DNA of 64,000 nt from Eledone cirrhosa (GCA_964016885.1 OZ024748.1:37295047-37359046), one strand, 5' to 3'. Numbered from the stretch's first letter, positions 53,564-64,000 are shown. Numbers and translations: made by a program. Notes: generated by a model from the letters alone, not told the origin.

Positions 53564-56500
53564 GTTAGTGTCAGTGTTAACTACCTCTAGATATAGTATG
53601 ACAATGTCAGTGTCAGTGTTAACTACCTCTAGATCTAGTATGACAATGTCAGTGTCAGTGTTAACTACCTCTAGATCTAGTATGACAATGTCAGTGTCAG
53701 TGTTAACTACCACTAGATCTAGTATGACAATGTCAGTGTCAGTGTTAACTACCACAAGATCTAGTGTGACAATGTTAGTGTCAGTGTTAACTACCTCTAG
53801 ATCTAGTATGACAATGTCAGTGTCAGTGTTAACTACCACTAGATCTAGTATGACAATGTCAGAGTTAACTACCTCTAGATCTAGTATGACAATGTCAGTG
53901 TCAGTGTCAACAACCTCTAGATCTACTATGACAATGTCAGTGTCAGTGTTAACTACCACTAGATCTAGTATGACAATGTCAGAGTTAACTACCTCTAGAT
54001 GTAATATGACAATGTCAGTGTCAGTGTTAACTACCTCTAGATCTAGTATGACAATGTCAGTGTCAGTGTTAACTACCTCTAGATCTAGTGTGACAATGTC
54101 AGTGTCAGTGTTAACTACCTCTAGATCTAGTATGACAATGTCAGTGTCAGTGTTAACTACCTCTAGATCAAGTGTGACAATGTCAGTGTCAGTGTTAACT
54201 ACCTCTAGATCTAGTATGACAATGTTAGTGTCAGTGTTAACTATCTCTAGATCTAGTGTGACAATGTTAGTGTCAGTGTTAACTACCTCTAGATATAGTA
54301 TGACAATGTCAGTGTCAGTGTTAACTACCTCTAGATCTAGTGTGACAATGTCAGTGTCAGTGTTAACTACCTCTAGATCTAGTATGACAATGTTAGTGTC
54401 AGTGTTAACTATCTCTAGATCTAGTGTGACAATGTTAGTGTCAGTGTTAACTACCTCTAGATATAGTATGACAATGTCAGTGTCAGTGTTAACTACCTCT
54501 AGATCTAGTATGACAATGTCAGTGTCAGTGTTAACTACCTCTAGATCTAGTGTGACAATGTTAGTGTCAGTGTTAACTACCTCTAGATATAGTATGACAA
54601 TGTTAGTGTCAGTGTTAACTACCTCTAGATCTAGTATGACAATGTTAGTGTCAGTGTTAACTACCTCTAGATCTAGTATGACAATGTTAGTGTCAGTGTT
54701 AACTACCTCTAGATCTAGTGTGACAATGTTAGTGTCAGTGTTAACTACCTCTAGATATAGTATGACACTGTCAGTGTCAGTGTTAACCACCTCTAGATCT
54801 AGTATGACAATGTCAGTGTCATGGTTAACTACCTCTAGATCTAGTGTGACAATGTTAGTGTCAGTGTTAACTACCTCTAGATATAGTATGACAATGTCAG
54901 TGTTAGTGTTAACTACCTCTAGATCTAGTATGACAATGTCAGTGTCAGTGTTAACTACCTCTAGATCTAGTATGACAATGTCAGTGTCAGTGTTAACTAC
55001 CACTAGATCTAGTATGACAATGTCAGTGTCAGTGTTAACTACCACAAGATCTAGTGTGACAATGTTAGTGTCAGTGTTAACTACCTCTAGATATAGAATG
55101 ACAATGTCAGTGTCAGTGTTAACTACCTCTAGATCTAGTATGACAATGTCAGTGTCAGTGTTAACTACCACAAGATCTAGTGTGACAATGTCAGTGTCAC
55201 TGTTAACTACCTCTAGATCTAGTGTGACAATGTTAGTGTCAGTGTTAACTACCACTAGATCTAGTGTGACAATGTTAGTGTCAGTGTTAACTACCACTAG
55301 ATCTAGTATGACAATGTCAGTGTCAGTGTTAACTACCTCTAGATCTAGTATGACAATGTTAGTGTCAGTGTTAACTACCTCTAGATCTAGTGTGACAATG
55401 TCAGTGTTAGTGTTAACTACCTCTAGATCTAGTATGACAATGTTAGTGTCAGTGTTAACTATCTCTAGATCTAGTGTGACAATGTTAGTGTCAGTGTTAA
55501 CAGCCTCTAGATATAGTATGACAATGTCAGTGTTAACTACCTCTCGATCTAGTATGACAATGTCAGTGTCAGTGTTAACTACCACAAGATCTAGTGTGAC
55601 AATGTTAGTGTCAGTGTTAACTACCTCTAGATATAGTATGACAATGTCAGTGTCAGTGTTAACTACCTCTAGATCTAGTATGACAATGTCAGTGTCAGTG
55701 TTAACTACCACTAGATCTAGTATGACAATGTCAGTGTCAGTGTTAACTACCACAAGATCTAGTGTGACAATGTTAGTGTCAGTGTTAACTACCTCTAGAT
55801 CTAGTATGACAATGTCAGAGTTAACTACCTCTAGATCTAGTATGACAGTGTCAGTGTTAACTACCTCTAGATCTAGTATGACAATGTCAGTGTCTGTGTT
55901 AACAACCTCTAGATCTACTATGACAATGTCAGTGTCAGTGTTAACTACCACTAGATCTAGTATGACAATGTCAGAGTTAACTACCTCTAGATCTAATATG
56001 ACAATGTCAGTGTCAGTGTTAACTACCTCTAGATCTAGTGTGACAATGTTAGTGTCAGTGTTAACTACCTCTAGATCTAGTATGATAATGTTAGTGTCAG
56101 TGTTAACTACCACTAGGTCTAGTATGACAATGTCAGTGTCAGTGTTAACTACCTCTAAATCTAGTATGACAATGTCAGTGTCAGTGTTAACTACCTCTAG
56201 ATCTAGTATGACAATGTTAGTGTCAGTGTTAACTACCACTAGATCTAGTATGACAATGTCAGTGTCAGTGTTAACTACCTCTAGATCTAGTATGACAATG
56301 TTAGTGTCAGTGTTAACTACCTCTAGATCTAGTATGACAATGTTAGTGTCAGTGTTAACTACCTCTAGATCTAGTGTGACAATGTTAGTGTCAGTGTTAA
56401 CTACCTCTAGATCTAGTATGACAATGTCAGTGTCAGTGTTAACTATCTCTAGATCTAGTATGACAATGTCAGTGTCAGGGTTAATTACCTCTAGATCTAG

Positions 56501-59500
56501 TATGACAATGTTAGTGTCAGTGTTAACTACCACTAGATCTAGTATGACAATGTCAGTGTCAGTGTTAACTACCTCTAGATCTAGTGTGACAATGTTAGTG
56601 TCAGTGTTAACTACCACTAGGTCTAGTATGACAATGTCAGTGTCAGTGTTAACTACCTCTAGATCTAGTATGACAATGTTAGTGTCAGTGTTAACTACCT
56701 CTAGATCTAGTGTGACAATGTCAGTGTCAGTGTTAACTACCTCTAGATCTAGTATGACAATGTTAGTGTCAGTGTTAACTATCTCTAGATCTAGTGTGAC
56801 AATGTTAGTGTCAGTGTTAACTACCTCTAGATATAGTATGACAACGTCAGTGTCAGTGTTAACTACCTCTAGATCTAGTATGACGATGTCAGTGTCAGTG
56901 TTAACTACCACAAGATCTAGTGTTACAATGTTAGTGTCAGTGTTAACTACCTCTAGATATAGTATGACAATGTCATGGTCAGTGTTTACTACCTCTAGAT
57001 CTAGTGTGACAATGTTAGTGTCAGTGTTAACTACCTCTAGATATAGTATGACAATGTCAGTGTCAGTGTTAACTACCTCTAGATCTAGTATGACAATGTC
57101 AGTGTCAGTGTTAACTACCTCTAGATCTAGTAAGACAATGTCAGTGTCAGTGTTAACTACCACTAGATCTAGTATGACAATGTCAGTGTCAGTGTTAACT
57201 ACCACAAGATCTAGTGTGACAATGTTAGTGTCAGTGTTAACTACCTCTAGATCTAGTATGACAATGTCTGTGTCAGTGTTAACTACCACTAGATCTAGTA
57301 TGACAATGTCAGAGTTAACTACCTCTAGATCTAGTATGACAATGTCAGTGTCAGTGTTAACAACCTCTAGATCTACTATGACAATGTCAGTGTCAGTGTT
57401 AACTACCACTAGATCTAGTATGACAATGTCAGAGTTAACTACCTCTAGATGTAATATGACAATGTCAGTGTCAGTGTTAACTACCTCTAGATCTAGTATG
57501 ACAATGTCAGTGTCAGTGTTAACTACCTCTAGATCTAGTGTGACAATGTCAGTGTCAGTGTTAACTACCTCTAGATCTAGTATGACAATGTCAGTGTCAG
57601 TGTTAACTACCTCTAGATCTAGTGTGACAATGTCAGTGTCAGTGTTAACTACCTCTAGATCTAGTATGACAATGTTAGTGTCAGTGTTAACTATCTCTAG
57701 ATCTAGTGTGACAATGTTAGTGTCAGTGTTAACTACCTCTAGATATAGTATGACAATGTCAGTGTCAGTGTTAACTACCTCTAGATCTAGTGTGACAATG
57801 TCAGTGTCAGTGTTAACTACCTCTAGATCTAGTATGACAATGTTAGTGTCAGTGTTAACTATCTCTAGATCTAGTGTGACAATGTTAGTGTCAGTGTTAA
57901 CTACCTCTAGATATAGTATGACAATGTCAGTGTCAGTGTTAACTACCTCTAGATCTAGTATGACAATGTCAGTGTCAGTGTTAACTACCACAAGATCTAG
58001 TGTGACAATGTTAGTGTCAGTGTTAACTACCTCTAGATATAGTATGACAATGTCAGTGTCAGTGTTTACTACCTCTAGATCTAGTATGACAATGTTAGTG
58101 TCAGTGTTAACTACCTCTAGATCTAGTGTGACAATGTTAGTGTCAGTGTTAACTACCTCTAGATATAGTATGACAATGTTAGTGTCAGTGTTAACTACCT
58201 CTAGATCTAGTATGACAATGTTAGTGTCAGTGTTAACTACCTCTAGATCTAGTATGACAATGTTAGTGTCAGTGTTAACTACCTCTAGATCTAGTATGAC
58301 AATGTCAGTGTCATGGTTAACTACCTCTAGATCTAGTGTGACAATGTTAGTGTCAGTGTTAACTACCTCTAGATATAGTATGACAATGTCAGTGTCAGTG
58401 TTAACTACCTCTAGATCTAGTATGACAATGTCAGTGTCAGTGTTAACTACCTCTAGATCTAGTATGACAATGTCAGTGTCAGTGTTAACTACCACTAGAT
58501 CTAGTATGACAATGTCAGTGTCAGTGTTAACTACCACAAGATCTAGTGTGACAATGTTAGTGTCAGTGTTAACTACCTCTAGATCTAGTATGACAATGTC
58601 AGAGTTAAATACCTCTAGATCTAGTATGACAATGTCAGTGTCAGTGTTAACTACCTCTAGATCTAGTATGACAATGTCAGTGTCAGTGTTAACAACCTCT
58701 AGATCTACTATGACAATGTCAGTGTCAGTGTTAACTACCACTAGATCTAGTATGACAATGTCAGAGTTAACTACCTCTAGATCTAATATGACAATGTCAG
58801 TGTCAGTGTTAACTACCTCTAGATCTAGTGTGACAATGTTAGTGTCAGTGTTAACTACCTCTAGATCTAGTATGATAATGTTAGTGTCAGTGTTAACTAC
58901 CACTAGGTCTAGTATGACAATGTCAGTGTCAGTGTTAACTACCTCTAAATCTAGTATGACAATGTCAGTGTCAGTGTTAACTACCTCTAAATCTAGTATG
59001 ACAATGTCAGTGTCAGTGTTAACTACCTCTAGATCTAGTATGACAATGTTAGTGTCAGTGTTAACTACCACTAGATCTAGTATGACAATGTCAGTGTCAG
59101 TGTTAACTACCTCTAGATCTAGTATGACAATGTTAGTGTCAGTGTTAACTACCTCTAGATCTAGTATGACAATGTTAGTGTCAGTGTTAACTACCTCTAG
59201 ATCTAGTGTGACAATGTTAGTGTCAGTGTTAACTACCTCTAGATCTAGTATGACAATGTCAGTGTCAGTGTTAACTATCTCTAGATCTAGTATGACAATG
59301 TCAGTGTCAGGGTTAATTACCTCTAGATCTAGTATGACAATGTTAGTGTCAGTGTTAACTACCACTAGATCTAGTATGACAATGTCAGTGTCAGTGTTAA
59401 CTACCTCTAGATCTAGTGTGACAATGTTAGTGTCAGTGTTAACTACCACTAGGTCTAGTATGACAATGTCAGTGTCAGTGTTAACTACCTCTAGATCTAG

Positions 59501-59593
59501 TATGACAATGTTAGTGTCAGTGTTAACTACCTCTAGATCTAGTGTGACAATGTCAGTGTCAGTGTTAACTACCTCTAGATCTAGTATGATAAT

Positions 59594-60097
59594 GTTAGTG
59601 TCAGTGTTAACTATCTCTAGATCTAGTGTGACAATGTTAGTGTCAGTGTTAACTACCTCTAGATATAGTATGACAACGTCAGTGTCAGTGTTAACTACCT
59701 CTAGATCTAGTATGACGATGTCAGTGTCAGTGTTAACTACCACAAGATCTAGTGTTACAATGTTAGTGTCAGTGTTAACTACCTCTAGATATAGTATGAC
59801 AATGTCATGGTCAGTGTTTACTACCTCTAGATCTAGTGTGACAATGTTAGTGTCAGTGTTAACTATCTCTAGATCTAGTGTGACAATGTTAGTGTCAGTG
59901 TTAACTACCTCTAGATATAGTATGACAACGTCAGTGTCAGTGTTAACTACCTCTAGATCTAGTATGACGATGTCAGTGTCAGTGTTAACTACCACAAGAT
60001 CTAGTGTTACAATGTTAGTGTCAGTGTTAACTACCTCTAGATATAGTATGACAATGTCATGGTCAGTGTTTACTACCTCTAGATCTAGTGTGACAAT
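59594..60097. repeat. Doubled 252-bp six-monomer block, copy 2
   Basis: The same doubled block displaced by 6,534 bp; GACGATG markers are at 59,717 and 59,969. Because the doubling is shared, it predates the amplification of the larger unit. Confidence 0.9.
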
Positions 60098-62137
60098 GTT
60101 AGTGTCAGAGTTAACTACCTCTAGATATAGTATGACAATGTCAGTGTCAGTGTTAACTACCTCTAGATCTAGTATGACAATGTCAGTGTCAGTGTTAACT
60201 ACCTCTAGATCTAGTATTACAATGTCAGTGTCAGTGTTAACTACCACTAGATCTAGTATGACAATGTCAGTGTCACTGTTAACTACCTCTAGATCTAGTG
60301 TGACAATGTTAGTGTTAGTGTTAACTACCACTAGATCTAGTGTGACAATGTTAGTGTCAGTGTTAACTACCTCTAGATATAGTATGACAATGTCAGTGTC
60401 AGTGTTAACTACCTCTAGATCTAGTATGACAATGTCAGTGTCAGTGTTAACTACCTCTAGATCTAGTATAACAATGTCAGTGTCAGTGTTAACTACCACT
60501 AGATCTAGTATGACAATGTCAGTGTCACTGTTAACTACCTCTAGATCTAGTGTGACAATGTCAGTGTCAGTGTTAACTACCTCTAGATCTAGTGTGACAA
60601 TGTCAGTGTTAGTGTTAACTACCTCTAGATCTAGTATGACAATGTTAGTGTCAGTGTTAACTATCTCTAGATCTAGTGTGACAATGTTAGTGTCAGTGTT
60701 AACAGCCTCTAGATATAGTATGACAATGTCAGTGTTAACTACCTCTCGATCTAGTATGACAATGTCAGTGTCAGTGTTAACTACCACAAGATCTAGTGTG
60801 ACAATGTTAGTGTCAGTGTTAACTACCTCTAGATATAGTATGACAATGTCAGTGTCAGTGTTTACTACCTCTAGATCTAGTATGACAATGTTAGTGTCAG
60901 TGTTAACTACCTCTAGATCGAGTGTCACAATGTTAGTGTCAGTGTTAACTACCTCTAGATATAGTATGACAATGTCAGTGTCAGTGTTAACTACCTCTAG
61001 ATCTAGTATGACAATGTCAGTGTCAGTGTTAACTACCACTAGATCTAGTATGACAATGTCAGTGTCAGTGTTAACTACCACAATATCTAGTGTGACAATG
61101 TTAGTGTCAGTGTTAACTACCTCTAGATCTAGTATGACAATGTCAGAGTTAACTACCTCTAGATCTAGTATGACAATGTCAGTGTCAGTGTTAACTACCT
61201 CTAGATCTAGTATGACAATGTCAGTGTCAGTGTTAACAACCTCTAGATCTACTATGACAATGTCAGTGTCAGTGTTAACTACCACTAGATCTAGTATGAC
61301 AATGTCAGAGTTAACTACCTCTAGATCTAATATGACAATGTCAGTGTCAGTGTTAACTACCTCTAGATCTAGTGTGACAATGTTAGTGTCAGTGTTAACT
61401 ACCTCTAGATCTAGTATGATAATGTTAGTGTCAGTGTTAACTACCACTAGGTCTAGTATGACAATGTCAGTGTCAGTGTTAACTACCTCTAAATCTAGTA
61501 TGACAATGTCAGTGTCAGTGTTAACTACCTCTAAATCTAGTATGACAATGTCAGTGTCAGTGTTAACTACCTCTAGATCTAGTATGACAATGTTAGTGTC
61601 AGTGTTAACTACCACTAGATCTAGTATGACAATGTCAGTGTCAGTGTTAACTACCTCTAGATCTAGTATGACAATGTTAGTGTCAGTGTTAACTACCTCT
61701 AGATCTAGTATGACAATGTTAGTGTCAGTGTTAACTACCTCTAGATCTAGTGTGACAATGTTAGTGTCAGTGTTAACTACCTCTAGATCTAGTATGACAA
61801 TGTCAGTGTCAGTGTTAACTATCTCTAGATCTAGTATGACAATGTCAGTGTCAGGGTTAATTACCTCTAGATCTAGTATGACAATGTTAGTGTCAGTGTT
61901 AACTACCACTAGATCTAGTATGACAATGTCAGTGTCAGTGTTAACTACCTCTAGATCTAGTGTGACAATGTTAGTGTCAGTGTTAACTACCACTAGGTCT
62001 AGTATGACAATGTCAGTGTCAATGTTAACTACCTCTAGATCTAGTATGACAATGTTAGTGTCAGTGTTAACTACCTCTAGATCTAGTGTGACAATGTCAG
62101 TGTCAGTGTTAACTACCTCTAGATCTAGTATGATAAT

Positions 62138-62641
62138 GTTAGTGTCAGTGTTAACTATCTCTAGATCTAGTGTGACAATGTTAGTGTCAGTGTTAACTAC
62201 CTCTAGATATAGTATGACAACGTCAGTGTCAGTGTTAACTACCTCTAGATCTAGTATGACGATGTCAGTGTCAGTGTTAACTACCACAAGATCTAGTGTT
62301 ACAATGTTAGTGTCAGTGTTAACTACCTCTAGATATAGTATGACAATGTCATGGTCAGTGTTTACTACCTCTAGATCTAGTGTGACAATGTTAGTGTCAG
62401 TGTTAACTATCTCTAGATCTAGTGTGACAATGTTAGTGTCAGTGTTAACTACCTCTAGATATAGTATGACAACGTCAGTGTCAGTGTTAACTACCTCTAG
62501 ATCTAGTATGACGATGTCAGTGTCAGTGTTAACTACCACAAGATCTAGTGTTACAATGTTAGTGTCAGTGTTAACTAACTCTAGATATAGTATGACAATG
62601 TCATGGTCAGTGTTTACTACCTCTAGATCTAGTGTGACAAT
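62138..62641. repeat. Doubled 252-bp six-monomer block, copy 3
   Basis: The same doubled block displaced a further 2,544 bp; GACGATG markers are at 62,261 and 62,513. The second block has a private C-to-A change in h5 (ACTAACTCT near 62,578) not seen in the other copies. Confidence 0.9.
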
Positions 62642-64000
62642 GTTAGTGTCAGTGTTAACTACCTCTAGATATAGTATGACAATGTCAGTGTCAGTGTTAA
62701 CTACCTCTAGATCTAGTATGACAATGTCAGTGTCAGTGTTAACTACCTCTAGATCTAGTATGACAATGTCAGTGTCAGTGTTAACTACCACTAGATCTAG
62801 TATGACAATGTCAGTGTCACTGTTAACTACCTCTAGATCTAGTGTGACAATGTTAGTGTTAGTGTTAACTACCACTAGATCTAGTGTGACAATGTTAGTG
62901 TCAGTGTTAACTACCTCTAGATATAGTATGACAATGTCAGTGTCAGTGTTAACTACCTCTAGATCTAGTATGACAATGTCAGTGTCAGTGTTAACTACCT
63001 CTAGATCTAGTATAACAATGTCAGTGTCAGTGTTAACTACCACTAGATCTAGTATGACAATGTCAGTGTCACTGTTAACTACCTCTAGATCTAGTGTGAC
63101 AATGTCAGTGTCAGTGTTAACTACCTCTAGATCTAGTGTGACAATGTCAGTGTTAGTGTTAACTACCTCTAGATCTAGTATGACAATGTTAGTGTCAGTG
63201 TTAACTATCTCTAGATCTAGTGTGACAATGTTAGTGTCAGTGTTAACAGCCTCTAGATATAGTATGACAATGTCAGTGTTAACTACCTCTCGATCTAGTA
63301 TGACAATGTCAGTGTCAGTGTTAACTACCTCTAGATCTAGTATGACAATGTCAGTGTCAGTGTTAACAACCTCTAGATCTACTATGACAATGTCAGTGTC
63401 AGTGTTAACTACCACTAGATCTAGTATGACAATGTCAGAGTTAACTACCTCTAGATCTAATATGACAATGTCAGTGTCAGTGTTAACTACCTCTAGATCT
63501 AGTGTGACAATGTTAGTGTCAGTGTTAACTACCTCTAGATCTAGTATGATAATGTTAGTGTCAGTGTTAACTACCACTAGGTCTAGTATGACAATGTCAG
63601 TGTCAGTGTTAACTACCTCTAAATCTAGTATGACAATGTCAGTGTCAGTGTTAACTACCTCTAAATCTAGTATGACAATGTCAGTGTCAGTGTTAACTAC
63701 CTCTAGATCTAGTATGACAATGTTAGTGTCAGTGTTAACTACCACTAGATCTAGTATGACAATGTCAGTGTCAGTGTTAACTACCTCTAGATCTAGTATG
63801 ACAATGTTAGTGTCAGTGTTAACTACCTCTAGATCTAGTATGACAATGTTAGTGTCAGTGTTAACTACCTCTAGATCTAGTGTGACAATGTTAGTGTCAG
63901 TGTTAACTACCTCTAGATCTAGTATGACAATGTCAGTGTCAGTGTTAACTATCTCTAGATCTAGTATGACAATGTCAGTGTCAGGTTTAATTACCTCTAG

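Larger units (their letters stand above)
48600..60100. repeat. Two copies of a 6.5-6.8 kb higher-order repeat
   Basis: About 48.6-53.6 kb is collinear with about 55.4-60.1 kb. Pairs: AACAGCCTCT 48,711/55,503 (6,792); SRSN 49,336/55,996, ATGATAATG 49,426/56,086, GACGATG 50,225/56,885 and TGTAAT 50,794/57,454 (6,660); SRSN 52,252/58,786, ATGATAATG 52,342/58,876 and GACGATG 53,183/59,717 (6,534). Within each copy are two related halves. The first has one CTCTAAATCT unit and one 252-bp block; the second has two of each. The intervening 53.5-55.1 kb resembles 50.3-51.9 kb at offset 3,210. Confidence 0.83.
1..64000. repeat. 42-bp satellite DNA array, about 1,530 head-to-tail monomers
   Basis: Every base belongs to a tandem array of one 42-bp monomer, in one orientation, with no interruption. 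Written from the ATG the monomer is h1 ATGACA, h2 ATGTCA, h3 GTGTCA, h4 GTGTTA, h5 ACTACC, h6 TCTAGA, h7 TCTAGT. The first complete unit starts at base 42; the window opens one base inside a unit and ends inside another. Most diversity comes from a few recurrent alternatives: ATG or GTG at the start of h1, TCA or TTA ending h2, ACC/ATC/AAC in h5, TCT/ACT/ACA opening h6, TCT or TAT opening h7, and TTA or TTT ending h4. These are reassorted between units, while rarer substitutions mark higher-order copies. Direct counting of the common unit gives 16 G+C in 42 and no CpG. It resembles no satellite family I can name. Position on the chromosome and species cannot be told. Confidence 0.97.
1..64000 (-). 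other. Antisense frame apparently open across the whole window
   Basis: On the reverse strand one frame reads CTA GAT CTA GAG GTA GTT, then AAC ACT GAC ACT GAC ATT GTC ATA, that is LDLEVVNTDTDIVI. It is acidic (four Asp/Glu per unit) and has no Met in the common unit. I checked the recurrent variants and the rare ones I noticed, including the three forward stop sites, and none creates an antisense stop. The only single-base route to a stop in the common unit is GAG to TAG, so staying open is nearly automatic and is weak evidence for coding. A CAT at 36,178-36,180 supplies one rare antisense ATG. I infer no gene. Confidence 0.55.
42972..64000 (+). other. Repeat-imposed open frame 4, running off the window (at least 7,009 codons)
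   Basis: From the ATG after the TGA at 42,963 the same frame runs to the right edge without a stop that I can find. The last ATG, at 63,966, is in phase. It includes unusual units such as SWSV (GTG to TGG, from 50,316 on), SGLIT (GGGTTAATT, from about 49,818), TTA-to-GCT threonine-to-alanine changes and MIM (ATGATAATG). It is the longest open stretch and is truncated by the window edge. As with the three frames to its left, openness follows from a unit length divisible by three, so I do not call it a CDS. Confidence 0.55.
58780..64000. repeat. 2,544-bp higher-order repeat, two copies plus a truncated third
   Basis: Pairs at 2,544: SRSN 58,786/61,330, ATGATAATG 58,876/61,420 and 59,590/62,134, GACGATG 59,717/62,261, AGTATAACA 60,470/63,014 and AACAGCC 60,705/63,249. 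From about 63.3 kb the offset drops to 2,130 (SRSN 61,330/63,460; ATGATAATG 61,420/63,550). The copy ending here therefore lacks 414 bp that the preceding copy has at about 60.76-61.18 kb. 414 equals nine 42-bp units plus one 36-bp unit. The series continues past the right edge. Confidence 0.87.

Noticed and set aside
1..64000. CRISPR array
   Set aside because: The repeats are directly adjacent with no unique spacers, the unit itself varies, and there are far too many copies; no cas-like genes are present.
1..64000. Telomeric or simple-sequence repeat
   Set aside because: The unit is 42 bp with a complex internal order; no TTAGGG-like or other known telomere motif is seen, although hexamer relics exist inside the unit.
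1..64000. CENP-B box marking a centromeric satellite
   Set aside because: The CENP-B box needs CpG-containing TTCG and CGGG elements, and the common monomer has no CpG; I saw no such motif in the variants.
1..64000. Assembly artefact from collapsed or invented repeats
   Set aside because: Rare substitutions are shared at consistent kilobase offsets, with ordered nested duplications, which an artificial expansion would not produce; local copy-number errors at individual duplications remain possible.
1..64000. Mobile element, rRNA or tRNA gene within the array
   Set aside because: No stretch departs from monomer phase, so there is no room for an inserted element; no terminal repeats, transposase-like frame or RNA-gene motif was seen.

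Overview
The whole 64,000-base window lies inside one satellite array. The unit is 42 bp, or 36 bp in a minority, repeated head-to-tail about 1,530 times in one orientation. There is no flanking unique DNA, transposon insertion, RNA gene or recognisable conventional gene. Counted from the commonest unit, the DNA is about 38% GC and has no CpG. Uninterrupted satellite on this scale points to heterochromatin of a eukaryote chromosome (pericentromeric, subtelomeric or sex-chromosome), but nothing in the sequence identifies the species.

The 42-bp unit is seven hexamers: h1 ATGACA, h2 ATGTCA, h3 GTGTCA, h4 GTGTTA, h5 ACTACC, h6 TCTAGA, h7 TCTAGT. The first four differ by one base from step to step, and the last two differ by one base. 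Every length change examined is the loss of one hexamer from the h1-h4 run. The array therefore stays in the same phase modulo 6 from base 6 to base 63,966, and one forward frame (14-residue unit MTMSVSVLTTSRSS) stays open except for three stop codons, at 16,179, 27,897 and 42,963. One reverse frame (unit LDLEVVNTDTDIVI) appears open throughout. I read these giant frames as consequences of the repeat rather than demonstrated genes. A VNTR exon of a giant Ser/Thr-rich protein cannot be excluded without the flanks.

Above the monomer the array is built of irregular higher-order repeats (HORs), traced with rare marker substitutions. Layout: 1-11 kb, units shifted by 3,180-3,432 bp and then 2,310-2,436 bp; 11-18 kb, a 3,054-bp unit containing a 666-bp tandem block; 16-26.5 kb, two copies of a 5.0-5.5 kb unit; 27.6-28.9 kb, a transition where a new marker set appears; 28.85-44 kb, two copies of a larger unit (8.8 and 6.3 kb, the first with an internal tandem duplication of about 2.2 kb); 43-47 kb, a 2,082-bp tandem duplication; 48.6-60 kb, two copies of a 6.5-6.8 kb unit; 58.8-64 kb, 2,544-bp units, the last with a 414-bp deletion. 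A 252-bp six-monomer block is doubled inside the rightmost HORs.

The layering suggests repeated segmental amplification at very different scales. There are no genes here whose joint function can be described. The most interesting content is the hexamer architecture, the strict modulo-6 length rule, the nested HOR history and the regularly phased palindromes.
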